NCBI RefSeq assembly: GCF_006715145.1
Contig: NZ_VFMR01000001.1
Coordinates: 434,001-498,000 of the forward strand
DNA: 64,000 bases
From: Microbacterium sp. SLBN-146
GTDB taxonomy: Bacteria; Actinomycetota; Actinomycetes; Actinomycetales; Microbacteriaceae
Direction: 5' to 3'
This document shows, in pieces, positions 24,190 to 32,518 of this stretch. Made by a program: the position numbers and the translations under genes. The notes below the pieces were generated by a model, which was not told the DNA's origin, did not search any database, and was given only the letters and a program-made list of their open reading frames with translations. Each line of letters begins with the position of its first letter. Position 1 is the stretch's first letter.

Positions 24190-25338
24190 TCAGACCGTCG
24201 CGGCGCTTCCGAGGACGAGGGTGCCGGAGCTCATGAACATCCCGCCGACTCCCGTCGCGACGCTCACGTCCACTCCGTGCACCTGGGCGGGCGCGATGCC
24301 GCGCACCTGACGCACGGACTCCTGGATCGCGAACATCCCGTACATTCCCGTGTGCGTATACGACAGGCCGCCGCCGTTGGTGTTGAGGGGAAGCCGCCCG
24401 CCGGGAGCCGTGTTGCGGTCCTCGATGAAGGCCGGCGCCTCGCCGCGTCCGACGAAGCCCAGGTCCTCCAGTCCGTAGATCGGCACGTGCGCGAAGGCGT
24501 CGTAGATCATCAGGTGATCGACGTCGTCATGACGGATGCCGGACTGGGCGAACGCCCGCTCCCCGCCCATGCGGATCGCGCGAGACGACGTGAGGCTCTC
24601 GAGCCCCGAGACGACCGACGACTCGCTCGACTCACCCGCGCCCAGGACATACACGGGCGACGGATGCAGGTCCTTCGCCCGCTCGGCGGAGGTCAGCACG
24701 AGCGCACCGCCGCCGTCGGTCACGAGGCAGCAGTGCAGCAGATGCACCGGGTCGGCGATGACCGGGGACGCGAAGACGTCCTCGACGGTGATGGGGTCAC
24801 GGAGCTTCGCCCGCGGGTTCAGCGCCGCCCACTCGCGCTGGATCACGGGCACGAGGGCGAGCTGTTCGCGCGTCATCCCGTATCGCGCCATGTACTGGCG
24901 CACGCCGATGGGGAAGAGCGACGGCGCACCGACGGGACCGTACGGCACTTCGAGCTGGCCCATGAGTGACTGCGGAGCCGGCATCCACGGGACCATTCCG
25001 ACGCGCGAGCGCCCGGACTCGCCGTGCGTCACGAGGACCGTTTCGCAGAGGCCCGAGGCGATGGCTGCCATCGCATGCCGCACGTGCAGCATAAACGACG
25101 AGCCGCCGACGTTCGTTCCGTCGAGGTACTCCGGGACGATGCCGAGATAGTCGGCGACGTCGACGGGCATCTCCCCCGCGGATGCCACGCCGTCGACGTC
25201 GGCGGGGGTCAAGCCGCAGTCCGCGAGCGCGTTGAGCGCGGCATCCGCGTGCAGTTCGAGTGCCGACTTGTCGGGGATGCGCCCGAGGTCCGTGCTCTCT
25301 GCCGCGCCGACGATCGCGACCGCTCCGCGAAGACTCAC
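24190..25338 (-). CDS. Thiolase-fold protein lacking the nucleophilic Cys (Ltp2-like aldolase candidate)
   Basis: 382 residues of the SCP2/lipid-transfer thiolase group. Where the two other thiolases of the window have ENACASG or ENMCATG, this one reads TNVGGSSFMLHV, so the acyl-accepting Cys is replaced (Gly79 in alignment). The histidine-containing C-terminal loop is TNGGGLSYTHTGMYGMF. In steroid side-chain degradation the Cys-less Ltp2 forms a retro-aldolase with a DUF35 partner; here a DUF35 gene directly precedes it with a GTGA overlap. The GTG start at 25338 with GAGGAGG upstream defines the protein. A retro-aldol cleavage of a 3-hydroxyacyl-CoA is the favoured inference. Confidence 0.83.
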   Translation of the reverse strand: MSLRGAVAIVGAAESTDLGRIPDKSALELHADAALNALADCGLTPADVDGVASAGEMPVDVADYLGIVPEYLDGTNVGGSSFMLHVRHAMAAIASGLCETVLVTHGESGRSRVGMVPWMPAPQSLMGQLEVPYGPVGAPSLFPIGVRQYMARYGMTREQLALVPVIQREWAALNPRAKLRDPITVEDVFASPVIADPVHLLHCCLVTDGGGALVLTSAERAKDLHPSPVYVLGAGESSESSVVSGLESLTSSRAIRMGGERAFAQSGIRHDDVDHLMIYDAFAHVPIYGLEDLGFVGRGEAPAFIEDRNTAPGGRLPLNTNGGGLSYTHTGMYGMFAIQESVRQVRGIAPAQVHGVDVSVATGVGGMFMSSGTLVLGSAATV

Positions 25339-25727
25339 GCTGCCTCCTCCACGTCGAAGCACACGACGCGCCGTTCGCCGCGCTGCTCGAACGCGACGCG
25401 GACCGGCGTGTTCACCGCGACCGCCTCGAGGTCGGGTGCGCGCAGCGCACCCATCAGGTGCGGCCCCTCGGCGAGCTCGACGATCGCGAGGGCGTAGGGC
25501 GGCTCGAAGCCCTCGGGGCCGCGGTGGTTGATGACGAACGACAGGAGGGTGCCCGTGCCCGCGGCATCCACCAGCTCTACATCCCGATGCCCGCACCGCG
25601 GACAGAAGCTCCGGGGATAGAGAAAGAACGCGCGGCATTCGAGGCAGCGCGGCACGGTGAGGCGCCCCTCGTCGATGAGCGCGAACCACTCGCGCGTATC
25701 GGGTGTGGGCTGGGCGACGGGCTTCAT
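25335..25727 (-). CDS. DUF35 OB-fold protein with rubredoxin-like zinc ribbon
   Basis: 130 residues: an N-terminal helix, a zinc ribbon with Cys28, Cys31, Cys42 and Cys45 (CLEC...CPRC), then an OB fold (GTLLSFVINHRGPEGFEPPYALAIVELAEG). Proteins of this family dock on thiolase-fold partners and complete their active site or bind acyl-CoA. It overlaps the upstream ligase and the downstream thiolase-like gene by four bases on each side, so all three are made in equal amounts. Confidence 0.9.
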   Translation of the reverse strand: MKPVAQPTPDTREWFALIDEGRLTVPRCLECRAFFLYPRSFCPRCGHRDVELVDAAGTGTLLSFVINHRGPEGFEPPYALAIVELAEGPHLMGALRAPDLEAVAVNTPVRVAFEQRGERRVVCFDVEEAA

Positions 25728-27277
25728 GACGAGACCTTCTCGACGAGGGCGGGCAGGAGGTGCTTGCGAAGCTTGCCGTTCTCGCCGCGAGGAAGCGCGT
25801 CGACGACCTCGACGCGGCGCGGCACCTTGTACCGGGCCAAGCGCTCCTGCAGGAAGGGCACGAGCAGGGCGGTCGCTTCCGAACGCGACTCGGCGAGCAC
25901 CGAGCCGGGGACGGCCTCGACGACAGCGCAGACCGTCTCACCCCATTCCGGATCGGGCAGTCCGATGACACCCGCGTCGCGGACGTCGGGATGCTCGAGG
26001 AGCGCCGCCTCCACTTCGGCCGGGTAGACGTTGACGCCGCCCGAGACGACGACCTCCGACATCCGCGCGAGAAGGTACAGGTAGCCGTCCGCGTCGATCC
26101 GTCCGATGTCGCCGACCGTCACGTAGTCGCCGTGGCGTCCCGCGAGGGTCTTGTCGGGGTCGCCGCGGTAGACGAAGGCGTGCGCGCCCATCCTCAAGAA
26201 GACGGCGCCGGGCTCGCCGGCGGGAACGTCGTTGCGCTCCGCATCGAGGATGCGCACGTCGGCACCCGGCTGCGGACGCCCGACGCTGCCCGGTCGCGCG
26301 AGCCACTCCGCCGAGTCGATGACGGTTCCTGCGGCCTCCGTCGCCCCGTAGTACTCCCAGATGACGGGGCCGAACCACGCCAGCATGTCGCGCTTGACCG
26401 ACTCGGGGCAGGGCCCGGCACCGTGCACGAGGTTACGCATCGAGCTGACGTCGTAGCGTTCGCGGACCTCCGCGGGCAGCCGCAGCAGACGGTGGAGCTG
26501 CGTCGGGACCATGTGCGTCGTCGTGACGCGCTCGTCCTGGATGAGCTGCAGCACGCGTTCCGCATCGAAGCCGTCGGTCAACACGACGGCGTGCCCGAAG
26601 TGGAGCGAGGTCACCGCGAGCCCGCTGACGGCGGTGTGACTGAGCGGCGACGTGACGAGGTGGACACCGGATGCCAGTGGCTCGATGCCGAACATGCCGA
26701 GCTGCCACTGCGCGCCCGCTGCGAAGACGTCGTCGGGCTCGCCCTGCGCGAGTGCTCGCGCGACGCCCTTCGGACGCCCGGTCGTACCCGAGGTGTATCC
26801 GAGGAAGGCACCCGGGGTCCGCTTCTCGGGAGTTCCCGAGGGATGCGTCTCGAGCACCTGCGTCAGGTCACGGAAACCCGAGGATGCCGCGAACGAGAAC
26901 CTTGCGTCGGCGTCGAGTCCCGCGGCATCCGCTGCCGCACCGACGACGTCGGCGAACCGCACCGAGGTGAAGACCGCAACGGGCTGTGCGTCGCCGATGA
27001 TGTACGAGATCTCGCCCGAAGTGAGCGCCGTGTTGACCGGCACGTAATAGAAGCCCGCCTGCTGGCAGGCAAGAGCGAGCGCGAGCGCGAGCGGCTCGTT
27101 CGCGACGACCCCCACGACCCGGTCGCCGACGCGCGCACCGCGTGCACGCAGGAGGTGCACGATCCCGTTGCACCGCGACAGGAGCTCACCGCGGGAAACG
27201 ACGACACGGTCGGCACCGACGACGCCTGTCGCGCCGGGCTCCGCCGCAGCGAGACGCCAGAAGCCGAGCTCGCTCAC
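25724..27277 (-). CDS. AMP-dependent acyl-CoA synthetase
   Basis: 517 residues, ANL superfamily. P-loop GYTSGTTGRPKGVARAL near residue 154-170, A5 motif WEYYGATEAAGTV, VGDIGRIDADGYLYLLARMSEVVVSGGVNVYPAEVE, and the C-terminal catalytic Lys in RGENGKLRKHLL. It makes the CoA ester of the pathway acid. The GTG start at 27277 overlaps the dehydrogenase stop (GTGA). It belongs to the eight-gene operon starting at 32425, i.e. under the KstR2-type box 3, where KstR2 regulons typically carry the ring-acid ligase fadD3; overall similarity to FadD3 is not striking by eye. Confidence 0.92.
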   Translation of the reverse strand: MSELGFWRLAAAEPGATGVVGADRVVVSRGELLSRCNGIVHLLRARGARVGDRVVGVVANEPLALALALACQQAGFYYVPVNTALTSGEISYIIGDAQPVAVFTSVRFADVVGAAADAAGLDADARFSFAASSGFRDLTQVLETHPSGTPEKRTPGAFLGYTSGTTGRPKGVARALAQGEPDDVFAAGAQWQLGMFGIEPLASGVHLVTSPLSHTAVSGLAVTSLHFGHAVVLTDGFDAERVLQLIQDERVTTTHMVPTQLHRLLRLPAEVRERYDVSSMRNLVHGAGPCPESVKRDMLAWFGPVIWEYYGATEAAGTVIDSAEWLARPGSVGRPQPGADVRILDAERNDVPAGEPGAVFLRMGAHAFVYRGDPDKTLAGRHGDYVTVGDIGRIDADGYLYLLARMSEVVVSGGVNVYPAEVEAALLEHPDVRDAGVIGLPDPEWGETVCAVVEAVPGSVLAESRSEATALLVPFLQERLARYKVPRRVEVVDALPRGENGKLRKHLLPALVEKVSS

Positions 27278-28305
27278 GACGACGGAACCTCGTCGAGTGA
27301 CGCGATGAGCTCGACGGCCAGGCGCCGACGAAGCGATCGCGTCGTGCCGTAGTCCGCCGACAGGCTCATGACGCGCTTGAGCCAGATGTGCAGCTCGTAC
27401 TCCCACGTGAACCCGATACCTCCGTGCAGCTGCAGCGCGTGCAGATTCGCGAGGTGGGCGGCGTCTCCGGCATAGGCCTTGGCGGCGGCCGCCCGCCGGA
27501 AGGCGCCGGGCTCGGTGACGCGGTCGAGCGCGGAGAGAGCTGCGGCCTCGGCGAGGTCGACCATGACGGCGACATCGGCGACCTTGTGCTTGACGGCCTG
27601 GAACGAGCCCACCGGCCGGTCGAATTGCTTCCGCACGACGATGTAGTCGACGGTGAGGTCGAGGAGGCGCCGGGACGCACCGGCGAGCATGCACGCCGCG
27701 CCTGCGATCGCGATGGCACGGATGCGCTCGACGTCGGCGGCTGCGATCTCGAGGGGCGTTCCCGCTCCGATCGGCGTGACCGCTGCGAGCGGACGCAGCG
27801 GGTCGAGTGCGGCCACGTCGCGCACATCGAGCTCATCCGGGGTGAACGCGTGCACGGAGTCGTCGGTGCGCAGGTCGATGAGCAGGTCGGCCTCGCTCGC
27901 GAAAGCGACGTGGGGTGCGTCATCCATCCGGATCGCCACGATCGCGTCGCCGGCGGCGATGCGCTCGAGCCACGCCGGCGCCTCTGCCCACGACGTCGCG
28001 GTGAGGATCGACGCGGCGATGACCGAGGTTTCGAGGAAGGGCTCCGGTACGGCATGTCGGCCGAACGCGGCGAGAGTCGTCGAAAGGTGCGCGGGCGACA
28101 GCGCGATCCCGCCCTGCTCCTCCGGGACGAGGGCCGAGAGGATGCCGGACTCGGCCAGGCGGCCCCACAGGGCCGCCGTGTGCGCGGTGCCCTCCTCGAG
28201 GCGCGCGCGCAGATGATCCACGGTGCACGATCGCGCGAGCAGATCCTCGCCGAGGTCGAGGAGCTCCTGCCGCTCCGCTTCGAGACTCGCTGTTGCCTGT
28301 GTCAT
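27274..28305 (-). CDS. Short acyl-CoA dehydrogenase subunit
   Basis: 343 residues, shorter than normal because the middle beta domain is reduced. It keeps VVRKQFDRPVGSFQAVKHKVADVAVMV and LQLHGGIGFTWEYELHIWLKR, the region that binds the flavin ADP moiety and forms the dimer interface. Adjacent full-length and short dehydrogenase genes like this pair make alpha2-beta2 enzymes in actinobacterial steroid catabolism (for example ChsE1-ChsE2), with only one catalytic subunit per pair. The start ATG overlaps the stop of the full-length partner (ATGA). I infer a heteromer with the 28302-29501 product. Confidence 0.86.
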   Translation of the reverse strand: MTQATASLEAERQELLDLGEDLLARSCTVDHLRARLEEGTAHTAALWGRLAESGILSALVPEEQGGIALSPAHLSTTLAAFGRHAVPEPFLETSVIAASILTATSWAEAPAWLERIAAGDAIVAIRMDDAPHVAFASEADLLIDLRTDDSVHAFTPDELDVRDVAALDPLRPLAAVTPIGAGTPLEIAAADVERIRAIAIAGAACMLAGASRRLLDLTVDYIVVRKQFDRPVGSFQAVKHKVADVAVMVDLAEAAALSALDRVTEPGAFRRAAAAKAYAGDAAHLANLHALQLHGGIGFTWEYELHIWLKRVMSLSADYGTTRSLRRRLAVELIASLDEVPSS

Positions 28306-29501
28306 TTCCTGGGCTCCAAGGGAAGTCCGAGCACGCGCTCGCTGATGATATTTCGCTGGATCTCGTTCGTGCCGCCGAAGATCATCGCGGCGCGGGAGTA
28401 CCAGTACCGGTGGTGCCAGTCCGCCCATGCGCGGGCGGTGACCTCGTCGGCGCCGGCGAGAGCGGACGGATCGCCCACAACGACGGCGTCGTCCTCCATG
28501 AGGCGAAGACCCGTATCGAAGATGTCGTACTGCATCTGCGTCCAGAACACCTTGTTGATGCTGGCGGTGGAGGTGAGGTCGACGCCGCGCTCGGCCATCT
28601 CGGCGAGGCGATAGACGTTCGCGCGGTAGACCTCGGTCTCGACGAAGACGCGTCCGAGTTCGTCGAGCGCCGAGGCGTCGTCGGCGAGGTCGCGGGCCCG
28701 CACGAGCCGAGCGAGATTCGCGACGTCCTTCGAGTACTTCGCGTGGTCGCCGAAGACGGCGCCGCGCTCGAATCCGAGCGTCGACATCGCGACAGCCCAG
28801 CCGCCGTCGATCTCGCCGACGACGTTCTCGACGGGAACGCGGACGTCCGTGAAGAAGATCTCCGCGAACCCGCGGGTGCCGTCGACCATCGTCAGCGGAC
28901 GCACCTCGACACCGGGAGAGCGCAGATCGATGCACAGGAACGTGATGCCGTCGTGCTTGCGACGACCCTCGCCCACCGGCGACGTCCGGACCAGGGCGAA
29001 GATCCAGTCCGAGTACGCCCCCATCGACGTCCAGATCTTCTGACCGTTGACGACGAACTCGTCGCCGTCCCGATCCGCACGGGTCCGCAACGACGCGAGA
29101 TCGGAACCCGACTCGGGCTCACTGAAGCCCTGGCACCAGATCGTGCGGCAGCTCAGGATGTCGGGGATCCAGCGCGCGCACTGCTCGGGCGTCCCGTGCT
29201 GCATGAGCACAGGACCCAGGAGGTAGAGGCCGCCCATGTTGATGCGCTCGGGGGCGCCGGCGCGGTAGTACTCCTCGCCGAACACGATGGAGCGGAGGAG
29301 CCCCGCATCCTGTCCGCCGTACTCGGCGGGCCAGTCGATCGCGGCATATCCGCCTTCGTAGAGGACCCGCTCCCACTCGCGGTGAGCCGCGAAGCCCTCG
29401 GGGTCGGTCCACGATGTGAGCGGCTCGGCGGGGACGTGCGACGTCAGCCACTCCCGCACATCGTGCCGGAAGTCGTCGAGGGATGCGGTGTCGTCGCTCA
29501 T
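28302..29501 (-). CDS. Acyl-CoA dehydrogenase, full-length partner
   Basis: 399 residues. IDWPAEYGGQDAG, WCQGFSEPESGSDLASLRTRADRDGDEFVVNGQKIWTSMGAYSDWIFALVRT and the C-terminal FGGTNEIQRNIISERVLGLP are all typical. Its length and complete middle domain suggest it carries the substrate cavity and catalytic residue of the proposed heteromer with the short subunit downstream. ATG at 29501 overlaps the stop of the LLM gene before it. Confidence 0.92.
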   Translation of the reverse strand: MSDDTASLDDFRHDVREWLTSHVPAEPLTSWTDPEGFAAHREWERVLYEGGYAAIDWPAEYGGQDAGLLRSIVFGEEYYRAGAPERINMGGLYLLGPVLMQHGTPEQCARWIPDILSCRTIWCQGFSEPESGSDLASLRTRADRDGDEFVVNGQKIWTSMGAYSDWIFALVRTSPVGEGRRKHDGITFLCIDLRSPGVEVRPLTMVDGTRGFAEIFFTDVRVPVENVVGEIDGGWAVAMSTLGFERGAVFGDHAKYSKDVANLARLVRARDLADDASALDELGRVFVETEVYRANVYRLAEMAERGVDLTSTASINKVFWTQMQYDIFDTGLRLMEDDAVVVGDPSALAGADEVTARAWADWHHRYWYSRAAMIFGGTNEIQRNIISERVLGLPLEPRK

Positions 29502-30421
29502 GCGGCAAGCTCCAGGATTCGCGACGCCGTTGCCAGCGTCTCGGCGTACGATCGGGCGTCGGTGCGCAGGGAGACGTTCACTCCGTCGGCGCCGAGGCGC
29601 GCATAACCCTCGACGACGGCGGGCAGCGCTTCGAGGTCGCCGCTGAAGCGCAGTCCTGCGATCACGTGTTGGTCGGCGAGGTCGCGTCCCGCCTCGCGGA
29701 CGCGGCGCGCATAGGTCGCGTGGTGCTCCTCGAACTGCGGCAGCGTGAGATTCCAGGGGTACCACCCGTCGGCCACCTGCGCGGCCCGGCGGATCGCGGC
29801 AGGCGAGTGCCCGCCGACGAGCATCCGCGGTGACGGCCGCGACGCAGCCCCATGCTGCGCGGCATCCGTCGACCATCGCCGTCGCAGATCGACCATCATG
29901 TCTTCGTTCCGCCGTCCGCGCGAGGCGAAGTCGGTCTCGCACGCCTCGAGCTCCTCCGACGACCATCCGACCCCGACGCCGAGGTCGAACCGGTCGCCCG
30001 TCAGCTCGCCGACCGTCCTCAGCTCGCGCGCGATGACGGCGGGATTGCGCAGCGGCAGGAGCAGGACGGAGCTGCCGAAGCGGATCCGCGTCGTCGCGCG
30101 GCACACGTGCACGGCGGTCTGGAAGAGGTCGAGCAATCCCTGGTCGTCGGAGACCTCGACGCGCGGCTTGCCGTCGACGGTCGCGTTGTGCACCTCGGAC
30201 TTCGTCGGATCCGTCGCCGACGGCGCCGAGGGGTAGGGGTATTCCGACTCGTACCGGTCGAAGAAGAGGATGTGCTCCGGCAGCCAGATCCCTGAGAAGC
30301 CGAGATCCTCGGCGGTCCGGGCGAAGCGCTGGATGAACTCGGCGTCGCGCTCGGGACTCCCGTCGAAAAGATCGACGATGCCGATCTCGACGGGGCGTCC
30401 CTTCACCGTCATGGCCACCAT
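29498..30421 (-). CDS. LLM-class flavin/F420 oxidoreductase, TIGR03619-like
   Basis: 307 residues. VEIGIVDLFDGSPERDAEFIQRFARTAEDLGFSGIWLPEHILFF and TRIRFGSSVLLLPLRNPAVIAREL, GDRFDLGVGVGW are hallmarks of F420-type luciferase-like proteins. It is a clear paralogue of the protein at 47650 (shared WLPEHxxFF and YPYxS segments). Start taken at 30421, one base after the stop of the preceding LLM gene; ATG at 30412 is an alternative. Ring or side-chain oxygenation or reduction is possible; the reaction is not predictable. Confidence 0.87.
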   Translation of the reverse strand: MVAMTVKGRPVEIGIVDLFDGSPERDAEFIQRFARTAEDLGFSGIWLPEHILFFDRYESEYPYPSAPSATDPTKSEVHNATVDGKPRVEVSDDQGLLDLFQTAVHVCRATTRIRFGSSVLLLPLRNPAVIARELRTVGELTGDRFDLGVGVGWSSEELEACETDFASRGRRNEDMMVDLRRRWSTDAAQHGAASRPSPRMLVGGHSPAAIRRAAQVADGWYPWNLTLPQFEEHHATYARRVREAGRDLADQHVIAGLRFSGDLEALPAVVEGYARLGADGVNVSLRTDARSYAETLATASRILELAA

Positions 30422-30422
30422 G

Positions 30423-31220
30423 TCAGGCCACCAGCGCGCGGACGTCTTCGGGCGTCGGAACGTGATCGAAGAAGCCCACGACCTCGTCGACGCCGAGATC
30501 GGGTGCGGCGCCCCGTGCGCGGGCGATCTCCGCTGCGGGCACCACCCACGTCCGCCGGACGGCGCCCGCCCGTTCAGCGAACACGTCGTCGAGCAGGGAG
30601 TTCGCGCGGTCGACATCGTGAGCGTCGGCCGACCAGACGACCCAGCCGCCGGGCACTCCGCAGGATGCCGCGAAGCGGTCGAGGTCGTCGGCGCTCGTCG
30701 CGCGGACATGAGTGACGGGCACGCGGTCCCCCTTCGGCTTCGGCAGCGCGATCGCGCCGGTGAACGAGATGAACGGTCCGGTGTGGGTTGCGCGACGCTC
30801 CGTCCAGAGCGATCGCATCGCACGCACCTGGTCGAGAGCATGTCCGACGTGGTCGTCGGGGCGGGAGCGGAGCGGATCCACGAGCGCGGCGGGAGCAGGT
30901 CCGAGATCGATCCCGTACTCGGCACGGCCGCTACTGAACCAGTCGAGCGTCGCTACCTGCTTCGCGCGTACCGGCGCGCTGTAGAGAGAGGGGATGTCAC
31001 CGGAGACCACCACGCGCAGTCTGCGTGTCGCCGTCGCGACGACCTGCAGGCCGAGCATCGGGTCGTGGCTGCCGTCCGCTGCGGCATCCCGATCCCCCAG
31101 GCTCCACCACGACGCGAGCGTCGTGGCGTCCGCTGCGCGAGCCGCTCTTTCGAGGGCTTCGGCCAGCGACGTGTCCTGGGTTGTTCGGAAGCTGCATGCG
31201 AGACCTGTCTCCGGTGACAT
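30423..31220 (-). CDS. Short, divergent LLM-class protein
   Basis: 265 residues, about 40 shorter than its neighbours. The barrel pattern is recognisable from VVATATRRLRVVVSGDIPSLYSAPVRAKQVATLDWFSSGRAEYGIDLGPAP, but the usual GxGxG after the dimer strand is altered to GIDLGPAP and the C-terminal helices are reduced. It may be a non-catalytic or specialised subunit partner for the LLM protein that follows one base later. ATG at 31220 with GAACGAGG close upstream. Confidence 0.68.
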   Translation of the reverse strand: MSPETGLACSFRTTQDTSLAEALERAARAADATTLASWWSLGDRDAAADGSHDPMLGLQVVATATRRLRVVVSGDIPSLYSAPVRAKQVATLDWFSSGRAEYGIDLGPAPAALVDPLRSRPDDHVGHALDQVRAMRSLWTERRATHTGPFISFTGAIALPKPKGDRVPVTHVRATSADDLDRFAASCGVPGGWVVWSADAHDVDRANSLLDDVFAERAGAVRRTWVVPAAEIARARGAAPDLGVDEVVGFFDHVPTPEDVRALVA

Positions 31221-31234
31221 CCTCGTTCTCACTC

Positions 31235-32425
31235 TCAGCCGTTCCACTCCTCGAGAGTGCCGTCTTCCTGCCACACGAGGTAGACCCCGGGGCCGTCGAG
31301 GCTCGCCTGCCCACCGCTGTAGGTCAGAGGACCGTAGACCGAGTCCTGCGATGTGATCGCTTCGAGCGCCTCGGCGACCATCTGCGGGTCGGGGTCACCC
31401 GACGCCTTCAGGCCTTCCGCGAGGAGCCACATCGCGGTGTAACCCTGCGCGCCGTACATGTCGGGCATCTCGCCGTACTCGGCCTCGTACGCCTCGACGA
31501 ATGTGACGGCCTCTTCGTTGGTGTTGAAGCCCGCGTGGAACGGCGACATGAAGATCGTGCCGGCCAATCCCCCGCCCGACGTCGTGAAGAGCTCTTCGCT
31601 GTCGACGCCGTAGGTGGTCAGGAAGGGCTTGTCGTAGCCGCGCTCGCGCATGGACTTCGCCAGGAGCGCCGACGGCGTTCCGAGCGTCGAGCCGATGACG
31701 GCGTCGGGATCGAGCGCTTCGATCTCGGTCGCTGCCTGCGTGTAGTTGGTGTCGGCGGCAGAGGTCTCGATCGTCTTGAGGATCTCGACGCCGTTGCGCT
31801 CGAGCGCTTCCGTCCAGACCTTCGCGTCGCCCACCATGCCGTCGTTGTCAGCGGTGACGACCACGACGGCCGTCTCGATGTCCTCACCGGGCACGATGGC
31901 GTCGACGAACTGGTCGTACATTCCGCCCGGCTCCGACGGCAAGATGACCGATCGGTAGATATAGGGCGGGTCCGCGAGGCCCGCGAGGATCGCCGACGTC
32001 ACGACGGCAGGCGTCGACTGGTCGGTGATGACGGGAGCGAGCGCGCCGGCCTCGGAGGAGAGACCGCAGCACAGGATGCCGGAGGCACCGTCGGCCGCGT
32101 ACTGGTTGAACAGCGCGATCGCCTGGGCGGGGTCGCCCTTGATGTCGTCGATCTTGAGATCGATCGTGGAGCCCTCACCCAGGAATCCGCTCTCGTTGAT
32201 CTCCTTGACGGCGAGCTTCGCTCCGTCGGCGATCGGAACGCCCGCGAAGGCGGCGGGACCCGACAGGATGGCAGGGAAGCCGACGACGTACTCGATCGCC
32301 TCCCCGCCGTCTCCGGACGGCTGATCGTCGGACGCGCAGCCGGCGAGCGCGACCAGCGATGCGGCGGCCACGACGGCAACGAGGCCTCGCGTCCGCATTC
32401 GGCGTGTGGTGGTGAACTGGAACAT
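31235..32425 (-). CDS. Branched-chain-amino-acid-type ABC substrate-binding lipoprotein (LivK-like), copy 1
   Basis: 396 residues. A signal peptide ends in the lipobox LVALAGC with Cys30 as the lipidation site. The mature part is a type I periplasmic-binding fold: EYVVGFPAILSGPAAFAGVPIADGAKLAVKEINES, SEAGALAPVITDQSTPAVV, and GYTAMWLLAEGLKASGD. It would deliver a small solute to the LivHMGF transporter at 50-53 kb. The ATG at 32425 behind AAGGGA is chosen; an upstream ATG overlaps the operator. First gene of an eight-gene operon ending with the thiolase-like gene; its paralogue lies directly upstream under a different operator. Confidence 0.92.
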   Translation of the reverse strand: MFQFTTTRRMRTRGLVAVVAAASLVALAGCASDDQPSGDGGEAIEYVVGFPAILSGPAAFAGVPIADGAKLAVKEINESGFLGEGSTIDLKIDDIKGDPAQAIALFNQYAADGASGILCCGLSSEAGALAPVITDQSTPAVVTSAILAGLADPPYIYRSVILPSEPGGMYDQFVDAIVPGEDIETAVVVVTADNDGMVGDAKVWTEALERNGVEILKTIETSAADTNYTQAATEIEALDPDAVIGSTLGTPSALLAKSMRERGYDKPFLTTYGVDSEELFTTSGGGLAGTIFMSPFHAGFNTNEEAVTFVEAYEAEYGEMPDMYGAQGYTAMWLLAEGLKASGDPDPQMVAEALEAITSQDSVYGPLTYSGGQASLDGPGVYLVWQEDGTLEEWNG

Positions 32426-32461
32426 CGTCGTCCCTTCTTCGGGTTGTGCTCGGTCATGTGA

Positions 32462-32475
32462 AGCAAGCACTTGAT
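32462..32475. promoter_or_regulatory. KstR2-type box 3 (AGCAAGCACTTGAT)
   Basis: Perfect match to AnCAAGnnCTTGnT, 37 bases upstream of LivK copy 1, in the 93-base gap between the two LivK genes. It would control the eight-gene operon 32425 to 24190. Confidence 0.82.
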
Positions 32476-32518
32476 TTTGACATGCGGGCGGGACGGGCGC
32501 AATGCCCTTCGCTAACGA

